Assembly: GCA_035299425.1 (NCBI GenBank)
Contig: DATGWP010000240.1
Span: 1 to 21,521, forward strand
Length of the DNA stretch: 21,521 nucleotides
Direction of reading: 5' to 3'
From: Bog-950 sp035299425
Lineage (GTDB): Bacteria > Bacteroidota > Bacteroidia > Chitinophagales > LD1
Position numbers and translations under genes: made by a program. Positions within the stretch are counted from its first letter, which is position 1; the number at the start of each line of letters is the position of its first letter. Below the pieces are notes generated by a model, which was not told where the DNA came from, did not search any database, and saw nothing but the letters and a program-made list of their open reading frames with translations. This document shows, piece after piece, positions 13,797 through 21,521 of the stretch.

Positions 13797-16700
13797 TTAC
13801 AACTTGATCAGTTTTTGGCTCAGCGTTTTGTTGCCCAGGGTTACATTCATAACATATACGCCGCTGGCTACATTCAAATCTACCAAAGAGCGCTCATTAG
13901 TTATTACCGACTTATGTATAAGGCGGCCACGTGCATCAAATACTTCGCAGTTGGCTCCTATCCATCCCTGGCTAACCGAAATGTTCCATTGTCCATCGGC
14001 ATTAGGGTTAGGATATATCCTCAGGGTTTCTTTTACTAAATCTTCAACCCCTGTAATAGTAATAACTACCGGTAGCGATTGCGCAGTGCACCCATTGGCA
14101 TCGCCCACTAGTACAGTATAGCTGCCTGTTTGTGTAGGCACATACACAGGGTTGGTAGCACCATCAATTATAACTCCATCGCGATACCATTGGTATGTAA
14201 GCGAGTTATAAGCTACCAGTGTATCGCCATTTACACTAATACTTACCGGAGGTTGCTGGTAAACACTAATGGCCAAAGGACCAGAAGCGGCAGTACAGTT
14301 GCCGTTATCTGTTACAGTAACGCGGTAGTTGCCCGCCACTTTTGCCTGTACGCATGGCGTAGTAGCTCCATTATTCCACAAATAGGATGTATAACCTGCC
14401 GGTGCACAGACCTCTATACTATCGCCCACACACATTCGGGTTGATGCACTGGTGATAGTAACATTGCCCGCGCCCGAGCCACCCACTATTACACTAGCCG
14501 TGGCTGTGCAGCCACCGGCATCGCTTACCGTAACGGTATAGGTACCTGCTGATAAATTTGTTTGGCTAGAGCTGGTAGCACCGTTGCTCCAGTTGTATGT
14601 AGTAGCATTGCCCTGCGTTACACTTACCGTAGCTGTGCCGTTATTATTACCACAGCTTGTATTTGTAGAAGATGCGCTGATAGCTATGCCGCCCGTAGCA
14701 GTTACGGTCACGCTTGCAGTAACACTACAACCACCTGAACCCGTAACTGTTACGGTATAGGTGCCCGCCGCCAGGTTACTGGCAGTGGCCGTGGTTGAAC
14801 CACTGCTCCAGTTATAGCCGGTAGCAGTTCCCGAAGTAACTGTTGCTGTAGCAGAACCGGTGTTGCCGGTGCAACCAGCCGGTGTAGTAGATGTGGTTAT
14901 AACCGGTGCACCTGTTGCATTTACAACTACCGAACCGGTAACTGTGCAACCACCGGTGCCTGTTACAGTAACCGTATAAGTGCCCGCCGCCAGATTGGAA
15001 GCTGTGGCAGTGGTAGCGCCGCTGCTCCAGCTATATGCTGTAGCGGTGCCTGATGTAACAGTAGCTGTGGCAGAACCATTGGCGCTGCTACATGATGCAT
15101 TGATAGAACTGGTAGTAATAGCCGGCGCGCCGGTATTGCCTACCACTGCGCTGGCGGTAGCTGAACAACCACCCGGACCTGTTACGGTAACCGTATAGGT
15201 ACCTGCCGCCAGGTTGCTTGCTGTAGCTGTGGTGGCACCGCTGCTCCAGTTATAACCGGTAGCATTACCCGAGGTAACTGTTACAGTTGCCGAGCCATTG
15301 CTGCTGCCACAAGTAGCATTATTTGCCGAAGAAGAAACCACTATACCACCTGTAGAACCAACTACGGTGCTGGCAGTGGCCGTGCAACCTGCTGATGATG
15401 TAACTGTAACGGTGTAGGTACCTGCCGCTAAGTTTGAAATAGACTGCGTTGTACCTCCGCCGCTCCAGGCATAGCCTGATGCAGTGCCTCCAGATATAGA
15501 AGCAGTTGCCGTACCGGTGCTGGCACAACCGGCATTAGTAGATGTAGCAGAGGCAGTGATACCGGTAGAAGAAGCAACCACAGCACTTGCTGTAGCCGAA
15601 CAAGCACCTGCCGAAACAGTTACTGTGTAAGTGCCAGCAGCTACGTTACTAATAGATGCATTAGTTCCGCCGTTGCTCCATGCATAGCCGGTAGGAGTAC
15701 CACCGGTAGCTGTAACAGTAGCACCGCCGTTATTGTTGCCGCAAGTGGTATTGCTATTGGTAGCAGAAGCCGTTAAAGAGCAGGTAACAGAGCAGTTAGG
15801 TAGTGAGCCGCTGTTTGGTATTAATAAGGTAGTGCCATACTCATCTACAATCTGCAGAGGAAATGTGCCCGGTGGGGTAACTGTACTGCCGGTTCCAAAT
15901 TGCTGCCATGCATTGACAGTGGTGGCGCAACCGTTAGGTATACAAAACGCAGGCAAAAGACAGTTGCTACAATCCTGTTGCTGCACTTGCTTATTCCAAA
16001 CATAGTTACCCGAGCCACCCGAAGCAGTATAAGTTCCGTTGGTCTCTTTACAGGCAGTAATAGGTAAACAATTATTTACGGTTATGCTGATAGAATCGCT
16101 ACCACAGCCAAGCGTATTTTTGATAACATGAACGCCCGGGCCGGCAGTAGCCGGTGTAAACAAGCCAGTTGTTGGATTTACTCCCGGCCCGCTCCATACA
16201 CCGCCTGGTGTTGAGGGGGTTAAGGCAAATGCAGGTGCTGTAGTACAAACAGGGCCGGCCGAACAGATGGCTGCATCGCAACAAGATAAAACCGGAATAG
16301 CACATGCACCGGCGGCAATAGACTGAATGTACCCCTGACGAGGCTGGTTAGAGCCAGAATTGAAATTAGAACCGCAAGCGATGATATCTCCGTTGGTACT
16401 AACATGCACATCGTATACATTAAAAGTAGTGGCATAGGTAGTCTGTTGAACAAGGCTTGAGTTAAACTTAACTACCTGGTTTTTTGACCCTACGTATATA
16501 TTTCCGCAATCATCGATATCTATACCACTGTTTTGCACATAACTACCGCCAAAACCTGTAGAAAAAGCACCACCGGGAATAGCTACCGATGTTAATATTG
16601 CACCAGTTGCAAAATCACGCTTGTCTAGCCTGTCGCCGCGGTGTGTATACACAAATCCTGCATGAAATTTTATTGCACATATACCGGTATTATCTACCCT

Positions 16701-18167
16701 GAAATCTTCGCATTTGTAACTCAGGCCATAGGAATTAGGCGTTTTGAAAAAGCTGCCGTCAGGCCCACACAATGAAAAATTCTGATGTATATATCCAATA
16801 GTATCGTGCGTGAGAAAATAATACTTGCCATTACCACAGGCTGTAATGCTTCTCACTTCCTGTACTTTAGGAGGAAAAGAAATTGTTGAACCCTCTGCCA
16901 CCGTAACATCAGTAGTCACACTTCCGTTTGTGGTGTTTATATCAAAAATTGCTGCTTTCAAATTTGGGGGTAAGCCAAATGCGCCGGAAGTACCTCCTAC
17001 TACCAGTTTGGTCTGATCGCAGTTAAAAGAGATACTCCAATACTCATCTGAGTTACCAAGGCTTCCGCCTCCGTTTGTACTCCAAACCAAAGTACCCGCT
17101 GTATTTATTTTTTGCAGACCTGCAGTTGAACCTCTGGTTACATAAGAGTTTCCGGCGTTATCGGTTGCCACGGTTCCTAACCACGCATTGGAAGTATCAT
17201 AAGGAGTGATGTATGTCCATTGCAATACACCAGCGGGATTATACTTTAACAATTGCATCGGCATAACGCCACCTATAATGTAAACATTACCAGCAGCATC
17301 TCTTTCACATTCCCAAACACAATCCCAGTTAGTAGCAAACGTTGGTTGCTGAACCCAAGGGTCAATTACAACCTTTTTGGTATTGTCGTAGTTACCCAGC
17401 TGAAACGAGATAGTTTTACCGTTGCGAACAAAATTAGAAGCTATCGGAGTGTTAGTGCCTTCATAAAAAGTTTTTGGGGCATGTTCAATAATATCACCAA
17501 ACATAGTGGCATACCTCAGATTGCCTTTTTTATCTGTTTTTATTTTAGAAACATCCGAATAACGCATTTTGATTTGCGATGGATCAGCGCCCGGGTAGAG
17601 AATGAAATTATACTCTATACCATCTTTAGGATGAAAAACATATTCCACATCAATATTAGGGTACAGGTTTTTATACAAAATCTTTTTGTACCCGTTCAAA
17701 TGGTCAATACTCTTATTGCCGATACCATAATTGTAGTAATTATTAACTGTGCCTAGTGCCACCACTTCCACGTGTGGATTGGCGTTTACCCATTCCATTT
17801 GAACAAAGTCTTTACGAACAATCATTCTAGATTCCCGCTCTTCCATTTCCTGATGGCTTATTTTCTTGCCTTTGGCAATTTCTTCACGCATCTCCTTTTC
17901 GCGCTCCTCTCGTTGCTCGTGAGTGGGACCCACCCTTTCTTCTAACCTATAGGTAAGACCGTTTCTGGTAAATAAAATCTGATTAGAGATACTCTCTGTG
18001 CCAAAAAGTATTTTGCTGCCCGGCAAATTGTTCAGGTTATCAAACTGCCCCTTGTTTTCTATAAACACTTTCTGTGCTTCGGGGGTTATGCTCCAGTTGG
18101 TTTGTTTGGGTTGCGCCATTAAAATACAAACGTGCAGCAGCAAAATGAGGGTAAAAACGCTTTTCAT
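13797..18167 (-). CDS. T9SS type A sorted DUF7948/beta-propeller/SprB-repeat protein
   Basis: This 1456-residue protein has a signal peptide (1-19, ending ILMAQ). It then carries a DUF7948-type domain (about 35-272), opening with the family hallmark ENKGQFDN and ending KVVIDPW. Residues 78-116 form a very charged helix-like insertion rich in Glu, Arg and Lys. A propeller-like region (about 273-620) has repeated GNVYIIGG, GNSYVTRG and GNIYVGSK strands. Cys-rich Ig-like segments follow, then six SprB-type repeats of about 73 residues (795-1232) and PKD/Ig-like domains. A type A T9SS sorting domain closes the protein (about 1374-1456: RIYPNPNADG, FDARGRLIHKS, GVYVMNV). It is expected to be displayed or released at the cell surface; binding is likely, catalysis is not evident. 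It is the first gene of a three-gene operon ending at 10382. The start is ATG 18165-18167. Confidence 0.9.
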   Translation of the reverse strand: MKSVFTLILLLHVCILMAQPKQTNWSITPEAQKVFIENKGQFDNLNNLPGSKILFGTESISNQILFTRNGLTYRLEERVGPTHEQREEREKEMREEIAKGKKISHQEMEERESRMIVRKDFVQMEWVNANPHVEVVALGTVNNYYNYGIGNKSIDHLNGYKKILYKNLYPNIDVEYVFHPKDGIEYNFILYPGADPSQIKMRYSDVSKIKTDKKGNLRYATMFGDIIEHAPKTFYEGTNTPIASNFVRNGKTISFQLGNYDNTKKVVIDPWVQQPTFATNWDCVWECERDAAGNVYIIGGVMPMQLLKYNPAGVLQWTYITPYDTSNAWLGTVATDNAGNSYVTRGSTAGLQKINTAGTLVWSTNGGGSLGNSDEYWSISFNCDQTKLVVGGTSGAFGLPPNLKAAIFDINTTNGSVTTDVTVAEGSTISFPPKVQEVRSITACGNGKYYFLTHDTIGYIHQNFSLCGPDGSFFKTPNSYGLSYKCEDFRVDNTGICAIKFHAGFVYTHRGDRLDKRDFATGAILTSVAIPGGAFSTGFGGSYVQNSGIDIDDCGNIYVGSKNQVVKFNSSLVQQTTYATTFNVYDVHVSTNGDIIACGSNFNSGSNQPRQGYIQSIAAGACAIPVLSCCDAAICSAGPVCTTAPAFALTPSTPGGVWSGPGVNPTTGLFTPATAGPGVHVIKNTLGCGSDSISITVNNCLPITACKETNGTYTASGGSGNYVWNKQVQQQDCSNCLLPAFCIPNGCATTVNAWQQFGTGSTVTPPGTFPLQIVDEYGTTLLIPNSGSLPNCSVTCSLTASATNSNTTCGNNNGGATVTATGGTPTGYAWSNGGTNASISNVAAGTYTVTVSAGACSATASAVVASSTGITASATSTNAGCASTGTATASISGGTASGYAWSGGGTTQSISNLAAGTYTVTVTSSAGCTATASTVVGSTGGIVVSSSANNATCGSSNGSATVTVTSGNATGYNWSSGATTATASNLAAGTYTVTVTGPGGCSATASAVVGNTGAPAITTSSINASCSSANGSATATVTSGTATAYSWSSGATTATASNLAAGTYTVTVTGTGGCTVTGSVVVNATGAPVITTSTTPAGCTGNTGSATATVTSGTATGYNWSSGSTTATASNLAAGTYTVTVTGSGGCSVTASVTVTATGGIAISASSTNTSCGNNNGTATVSVTQGNATTYNWSNGATSSSQTNLSAGTYTVTVSDAGGCTATASVIVGGSGAGNVTITSASTRMCVGDSIEVCAPAGYTSYLWNNGATTPCVQAKVAGNYRVTVTDNGNCTAASGPLAISVYQQPPVSISVNGDTLVAYNSLTYQWYRDGVIIDGATNPVYVPTQTGSYTVLVGDANGCTAQSLPVVITITGVEDLVKETLRIYPNPNADGQWNISVSQGWIGANCEVFDARGRLIHKSVITNERSLVDLNVASGVYVMNVTLGNKTLSQKLIKL
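14470..15783 (-). repeat. six tandem ~219-bp SprB-type repeats
   Basis: Residues 795-1232 of the 1456-residue protein are six units of about 73 residues. The core reads TCGSSNGSATVTVTSG, GYNWSSGATTATASNLAAGT, YTVTVTGPGGC. Units 3, 4 and 5 are nearly identical to each other, while the outer units have diverged. This pattern suggests recent unit duplication or gene conversion in the middle of the array. Confidence 0.85.
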
Positions 18168-18342
18168 AATGTGTTATGTGTTTACTGTTTGAGCGATAAG
18201 TTTGTGAATATATAAACATGCGAAATACATGAGCAAATATTTTTTGACAGGCTGTCGGAAACGTAAAAATCTAATTATCAATTTACTCCAATTATTAATA
18301 GTCGGAATTTTGATACTATGCGTTGTGCATGCCCCAAAAAAG

Positions 18343-18379
18343 AAATACCCGTGTACTTTAAAGTAGCACACGGGTATTT
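18343..18379 (-). terminator. strong intrinsic terminator after the TonB-dependent receptor gene
   Basis: AAATACCCGTGT (18343-18354) and ACACGGGTATTT (18368-18379) are perfect 12-nt arms. The loop contains an inner ACTTT/AAAGT stem. On the minus strand the hairpin is followed by CTTTTTTGG. It lies 18 nt after the receptor stop and isolates the receptor from the secreted-protein operon. The remaining 18168-18340 gap is AT-rich and must hold the operon promoter; I saw no clear consensus pair. Confidence 0.9.
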
Positions 18380-18397
18380 TACATAACTAAAGAGGTA

Positions 18398-20632
18398 CTA
18401 CCACTTAACCCTGGCTGATACAAAAAAGTTACGCCCCGGAGCGCTGATGCCGGAGGCAAACTGGCGGTAGCGAAGGTCCATAAGGTTATCGCAACCCAAA
18501 TCGAAACCAAACCACTTAACGGGCTGAAAACCTATACGCGCATTAAGTGTGAACCAGCCGGGCAGGTCGGTGCCCGTACCCTGACCGAAATTATCTTCGC
18601 CCAGCATGTTGTAGTCTTCAACTTTTTTCTTGCCATTGAATACAGAAAAGAATTCGCCCCGCACCCATTTGTAGCTGGCACGCACGCCTGCACGGCCATA
18701 AATGGGTGAAATGTGGTCGAGCGGATAGGGTATAGTGTCGGTTACTATTCTACCATAGGTATAGGTAAATGATGCAAACACGCTCATCCAATCCGTTACA
18801 TCGGCCTCGGCAGTAGCCGTTACTCCGGCAATGTAGGCCTTACCTTTGTTTACCATAGTAGTTACATTGCTGGTTACCCCATCGTATTCAATAGTATCGG
18901 CACCATTAAAAGTTGCCTTATCTGCGGTAATAGCGTTAATGAAATAGGTGTAAAAACCGGTGGCGCTCAGGCGAAACCTATCGGCAAAGGTTTTTTCTAA
19001 AGTAATTTCGCCATTAAGCGTGTATTCTGGCTTAAGGCCCCTGTTGGGCACCACTACTGTACCCGGTACCGAAGTAAACACTTTGCTCATATCATCCACA
19101 TTAGGAGCCCTGAAACCGGTGCTGAACAAAGCCGCAATGCGAAAACCTTTACCGGGCAATGCCACCATACCCAGGTTGCCCGAAACAGCATTATACAGGT
19201 TTTTAATCTCGGAATATGGCAAGGGGTAAAATTCCTGGCTAGCCGGTGTAAGCGTAGAGTGCATGCTTACAAGATTGTACCGGACACCATCGCTGAGTAT
19301 CACTTTGGGGCTTACCTGCCATACATGCGTAAAATACAGGGCAGCATAACTCATGTTGTTTTTACCATCCGGGTAGCGGGTATCTGCCGCGCGGGTGGTA
19401 TCCACATTTACATCGCGGCCTACAGCTGTTGATTTAAGAAAGTTAAACTGCCCATCGGTACCAAAGGTAAGTATGTGCGTCTTTATCATTTTCTTAAAGT
19501 CGATATGGTAGCCCACAATGTTCACCTTCTCAGTGCGCTCGGTGCGAAACATGCGACCAAAGCCCCGGTTATTACGGCTTTCAACTATGTTCTGGTAATT
19601 GATACCAATGCTTACGGCATCCAGCACACCCAGGTTTTTCCAGTTAAAATCATAAGCAGCCAGCAACCTTTGCTGTGGCCCGTAATACCACTCGGCATCC
19701 TGTAAAATGGTAGAAGAATTAGTAACAGCTAACCTGTCGTAACGGGGAACATTAGATGAGTTAGAGAATTGAATGTTCAACACATGCGAAATATGTTCGT
19801 TTTGCTGAAACAGGAATTTCTGCAACAAATCATACTGCCAGTATCCGCTGCCCGTTTGCACATTGCCTACTTTATTTACAATGGCCGTATCCTTTTGTCC
19901 GGTTACGTTACCTATTGAATCGTACACATTGGTGCGTGCCTGGTAATAGTTACGTTCCCACAACCCGGCAGTGGCCTGTGTAGTATAATTGCCCATGCGT
20001 AAATCGCCAAAGCGTGAGAATGTAGCAGATGTAAGGGAAGCAAATTTTTTGCCCCCTAAGCTAACATCTACATGCCCGGTCAGTTCGTTGTTTACGCTGC
20101 CATAGCGGAACATAGCGCCACCGGTGCTTTTGAATTTTTTATCGCCCGAAAGCGATGGATTTTTTGTGCGCATGTGCACTACGCCACCCAGAGCATCGCT
20201 ACCATACACCGTTGACGATGGCCCATAGAGTACTTCTATCCTCTCCAGCACATTATTGTCAACCGTAATAATGTTTTGCAGGTGGCCCGCGCGATACAAT
20301 ATATTGTTCATGCGCACTCCGTCCACTACCATTAATACACGGCTGGCTTCAAAACCACGCAGCACCACGCTGCCACCGCCCTGCTGCGACATTTGAATAA
20401 AAGCGGCGCCGCTGTTCATCAACGCATCGCCTGTTTTCTGCACATTAAGGCGCTCAAGCGTTTTACTGTTTAATACTACTGCCTGCTGGGCAGCGTTTCT
20501 TTTAAGTCCTTCAAATTTGCTATCCGCAATAATTACTTCCTGTAAGTTAACCTGCTTATCTGTAGAATCAACCTGACTATAGGTAATATAAACCCGGCAT
20601 AGCAATAAAATAACTGCTACATATTTTTTCAT
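18398..20632 (-). CDS. TonB-dependent outer membrane receptor
   Basis: This 744-residue protein has a signal peptide (1-19, ending YITYS). A TonB-box-like LQEVIIA lies near residues 30-36. The plug domain (about 45-155) has VVLRGFEASRVLMVVDGVRM, RIEVLYGPSSTVYGSDALGG and a VVHMRTKNP exit strand. A 22-strand-type beta-barrel follows and ends in aromatic FFVSARVKW. The barrel has a FRAP box (GFRAPNVDDMSKVF, about residue 505) and an NPxL-like RGLKPEYTLNGE (about 527), both common in heme, cobalamin and siderophore receptors. No histidine lies between the two boxes, which argues against the classical HemR heme ligand. There is no carboxypeptidase-like N-terminal extension and no SusD gene nearby, so a glycan utilisation (SusC) role is unlikely. 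The substrate is unknown. It would be powered by the ExbB/ExbD/TonB system encoded at 1311-4407. Confidence 0.93.
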   Translation of the reverse strand: MKKYVAVILLLCRVYITYSQVDSTDKQVNLQEVIIADSKFEGLKRNAAQQAVVLNSKTLERLNVQKTGDALMNSGAAFIQMSQQGGGSVVLRGFEASRVLMVVDGVRMNNILYRAGHLQNIITVDNNVLERIEVLYGPSSTVYGSDALGGVVHMRTKNPSLSGDKKFKSTGGAMFRYGSVNNELTGHVDVSLGGKKFASLTSATFSRFGDLRMGNYTTQATAGLWERNYYQARTNVYDSIGNVTGQKDTAIVNKVGNVQTGSGYWQYDLLQKFLFQQNEHISHVLNIQFSNSSNVPRYDRLAVTNSSTILQDAEWYYGPQQRLLAAYDFNWKNLGVLDAVSIGINYQNIVESRNNRGFGRMFRTERTEKVNIVGYHIDFKKMIKTHILTFGTDGQFNFLKSTAVGRDVNVDTTRAADTRYPDGKNNMSYAALYFTHVWQVSPKVILSDGVRYNLVSMHSTLTPASQEFYPLPYSEIKNLYNAVSGNLGMVALPGKGFRIAALFSTGFRAPNVDDMSKVFTSVPGTVVVPNRGLKPEYTLNGEITLEKTFADRFRLSATGFYTYFINAITADKATFNGADTIEYDGVTSNVTTMVNKGKAYIAGVTATAEADVTDWMSVFASFTYTYGRIVTDTIPYPLDHISPIYGRAGVRASYKWVRGEFFSVFNGKKKVEDYNMLGEDNFGQGTGTDLPGWFTLNARIGFQPVKWFGFDLGCDNLMDLRYRQFASGISAPGRNFFVSARVKW

Positions 20633-20712
20633 GTTGTTGGGTTAGGTGTTCATGCAAAATCTTACCGCCACAATAGCATTCTATTGGGCAGTAAACAAAA
20701 TTCACTCCTGTC

Positions 20713-21234
20713 TTAAGCCGTTAAAAAATCTGGCGGAGGGGTTGCCAGGCTTACAAATACAGCCAGCGGACTGCTGCTTATATAAACAGGCAATGAGATG
20801 GCCTGATAAGACAGACATATTTGCCAACCGGTAGTAAAAAAAACAAACTCCTGCAAGCTAAACTGCCGCAGAGAAGGGACATTTTTCAGCGGTGCACCTT
20901 CATCAAAAAATGCAAGAAAAGAATCTATAACACCGGTTTCACGCTTATCGTAATAAGCGGTAACAATTACACGCTCACCATCCACTAATGTTCTTACTAC
21001 GTCATACATACCACCGTTCAAACTAAATTCTTTTCCTCCATCATATTTTTTAAGCTGGCGGTATTCATCGGCAGTAAATACAAACTGAGTAGTGTTCTTC
21101 ATTTTTTGCAACCGCATGGCCTGTTTCATACACTGCCGGGCATTATGGCGCTGCACAGCAAACGACATGTAATACCCAAACAGGTTTACCATTACAATGG
21201 CAATTAAAAACAATGAAATGCCTTTTTTAAACAC
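20713..21234 (-). CDS. single-span membrane protein upstream of the receptor (probable GTG start)
   Basis: The frame is open to 21330, but that part reads through the terminator hairpin at 21301-21322, so the true start lies inside. GTG 21232-21234 gives MFKKGISLFLIAIVMVNLFG, with a positive n-region and one membrane helix (about 5-25). The resulting 173-residue protein has a larger soluble domain with LKKYDGGKEFSLNGGMYDVV and VIVTAYYDKRETGVIDSF. It ends in a low-complexity tail containing ATPPPDFLTA. An alternative ATG at 21190-21192 would cut the helix short. I do not recognise a named function. Small membrane proteins with Pro-Pro tails often sit beside TonB-dependent receptors in Bacteroidota, which fits its place 80 nt before the receptor start. 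An accessory role in metal or metal-complex uptake is a guess. Confidence 0.72.
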   Translation of the reverse strand: MFKKGISLFLIAIVMVNLFGYYMSFAVQRHNARQCMKQAMRLQKMKNTTQFVFTADEYRQLKKYDGGKEFSLNGGMYDVVRTLVDGERVIVTAYYDKRETGVIDSFLAFFDEGAPLKNVPSLRQFSLQEFVFFTTGWQICLSYQAISLPVYISSSPLAVFVSLATPPPDFLTA

Positions 21235-21300
21235 ATGTAATGCTAAGAGATAAAAATGAACAGTGCAAGTTTCAGTTTTATATGTCAGTTTTAAAAAAAA

Positions 21301-21322
21301 CAGGCCGGCAAAAGCCGGCCTG
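21301..21322 (-). terminator. strong intrinsic terminator after the partial T9SS cargo gene
   Basis: CAGGCCGGC and GCCGGCCTG are perfect 9-nt GC-rich arms with an AAAA loop on the plus strand. On the minus strand the hairpin is followed by eight T residues (21293-21300). It lies 27 nt after the stop at 21350 and is a textbook intrinsic terminator. Confidence 0.95.
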
Positions 21323-21349
21323 ACAAACAAATTTTTAATGTATGATATT

Positions 21350-21521
21350 CTACTTAGCTAATACCACTTTCTGGGTATAAACTTCGTTAGCTGAAGATAC
21401 GATAGCCGTGTAGGTGCCTGCAGCAAGGCCTCCCAGATCGAAAGGTATGTTGTTGGCACCACGGATTACCTGGTGGTTGCTTTCCAGTACCTTCTGCCCT
21501 ACTATGTTGTAGAAGGTGATA
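21350..21521 (-). CDS. C-terminal end of a T9SS type A cargo protein (5' part outside window)
   Basis: Only the last 56 residues are present, with the stop TAG at 21350-21352. They read ITFYNIVGQKVLESNHQVIR, then NNIPFDLGGLAAGTYTAIV and end VYTQKVVLAK. This is the second half of a type A T9SS sorting domain: the IVGQKV strand, the LAAGTY turn and a basic final strand. The passenger part, and so the function, lies outside the window. Confidence 0.85.
   Translation of the reverse strand, partial: ITFYNIVGQKVLESNHQVIRGANNIPFDLGGLAAGTYTAIVSSANEVYTQKVVLAK

Noticed and set aside
14470..15783. Possible CRISPR-like array because of regularly spaced repeats
   Set aside because: The period is about 219 bp, the frame is open throughout and the repeats encode SprB-type protein modules; there are no short identical repeats with unique spacers.
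18398..20632. SusC-type glycan receptor
   Set aside because: The N-terminal carboxypeptidase-like domain is missing, the protein is shorter than usual SusC (about 1000 residues), and no SusD gene is adjacent.
21235..21330. Upstream extension of the 173-residue membrane protein to a start at 21330
   Set aside because: The extension (FVRPAFAGLFF and onward) is a translation of the terminator hairpin and its T-tract belonging to the preceding gene.

Overview
The window comes from a member of the Bacteroidota, most likely a Chitinophagaceae/Sphingobacteriales-like lineage. Three things point there: an exbB-exbD-exbD-tonB operon with long ExbD proteins, three complete giant secreted proteins (and the tail of a fourth) ending in type IX secretion system (T9SS) sorting domains, and SprB-type repeats. 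Every gene I can support lies on the minus strand, so transcription runs from high to low coordinates. I see no rRNA, tRNA, CRISPR array, transposase or phage gene.

Layout in transcription order. 21521-21350 holds the last 56 residues of a T9SS cargo protein, closed by a strong hairpin terminator. 21234-20713 is a 173-residue single-span membrane protein that probably starts at GTG. 20632-18398 is a TonB-dependent outer membrane receptor, again closed by a strong terminator. 18167-10382 looks like one operon: a 1456-residue DUF7948/propeller/SprB-repeat protein, a 139-residue exported protein starting at TTG, and a 977-residue reelin-like/P-domain/SprB-repeat protein. It ends at a terminator just after the last stop. 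10135-5639 encodes a 1498-residue paralogue of the 977-residue protein that carries a different sorting domain. 5339-4797 is an exported glutathione-peroxidase-like protein followed by a long hairpin. 4407-1 is exbB, exbD, exbD, tonB, a 79-residue membrane protein and a PstS-like lipoprotein that runs off the left edge.

How it fits together. The ExbB/ExbD/TonB complex would energise outer membrane receptors such as the one at 18398-20632. The large proteins would be exported by Sec, cross the outer membrane by T9SS and be displayed or released as adhesin-like surface proteins. The T9SS machinery itself is not in the window.

The most interesting content is in the secreted-protein cluster. The 977-residue protein reads as a mosaic: its N-terminal half matches the 1498-residue neighbour and its C-terminal part matches the 1456-residue neighbour. 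The two reelin-like paralogues end in different T9SS sorting domain types (A and B). A second notable point is a REP-like dispersed repeat whose copy at 869-906 is translated as part of a lipoprotein signal peptide. I did not find an obviously new defence, mobile or biosynthetic system.
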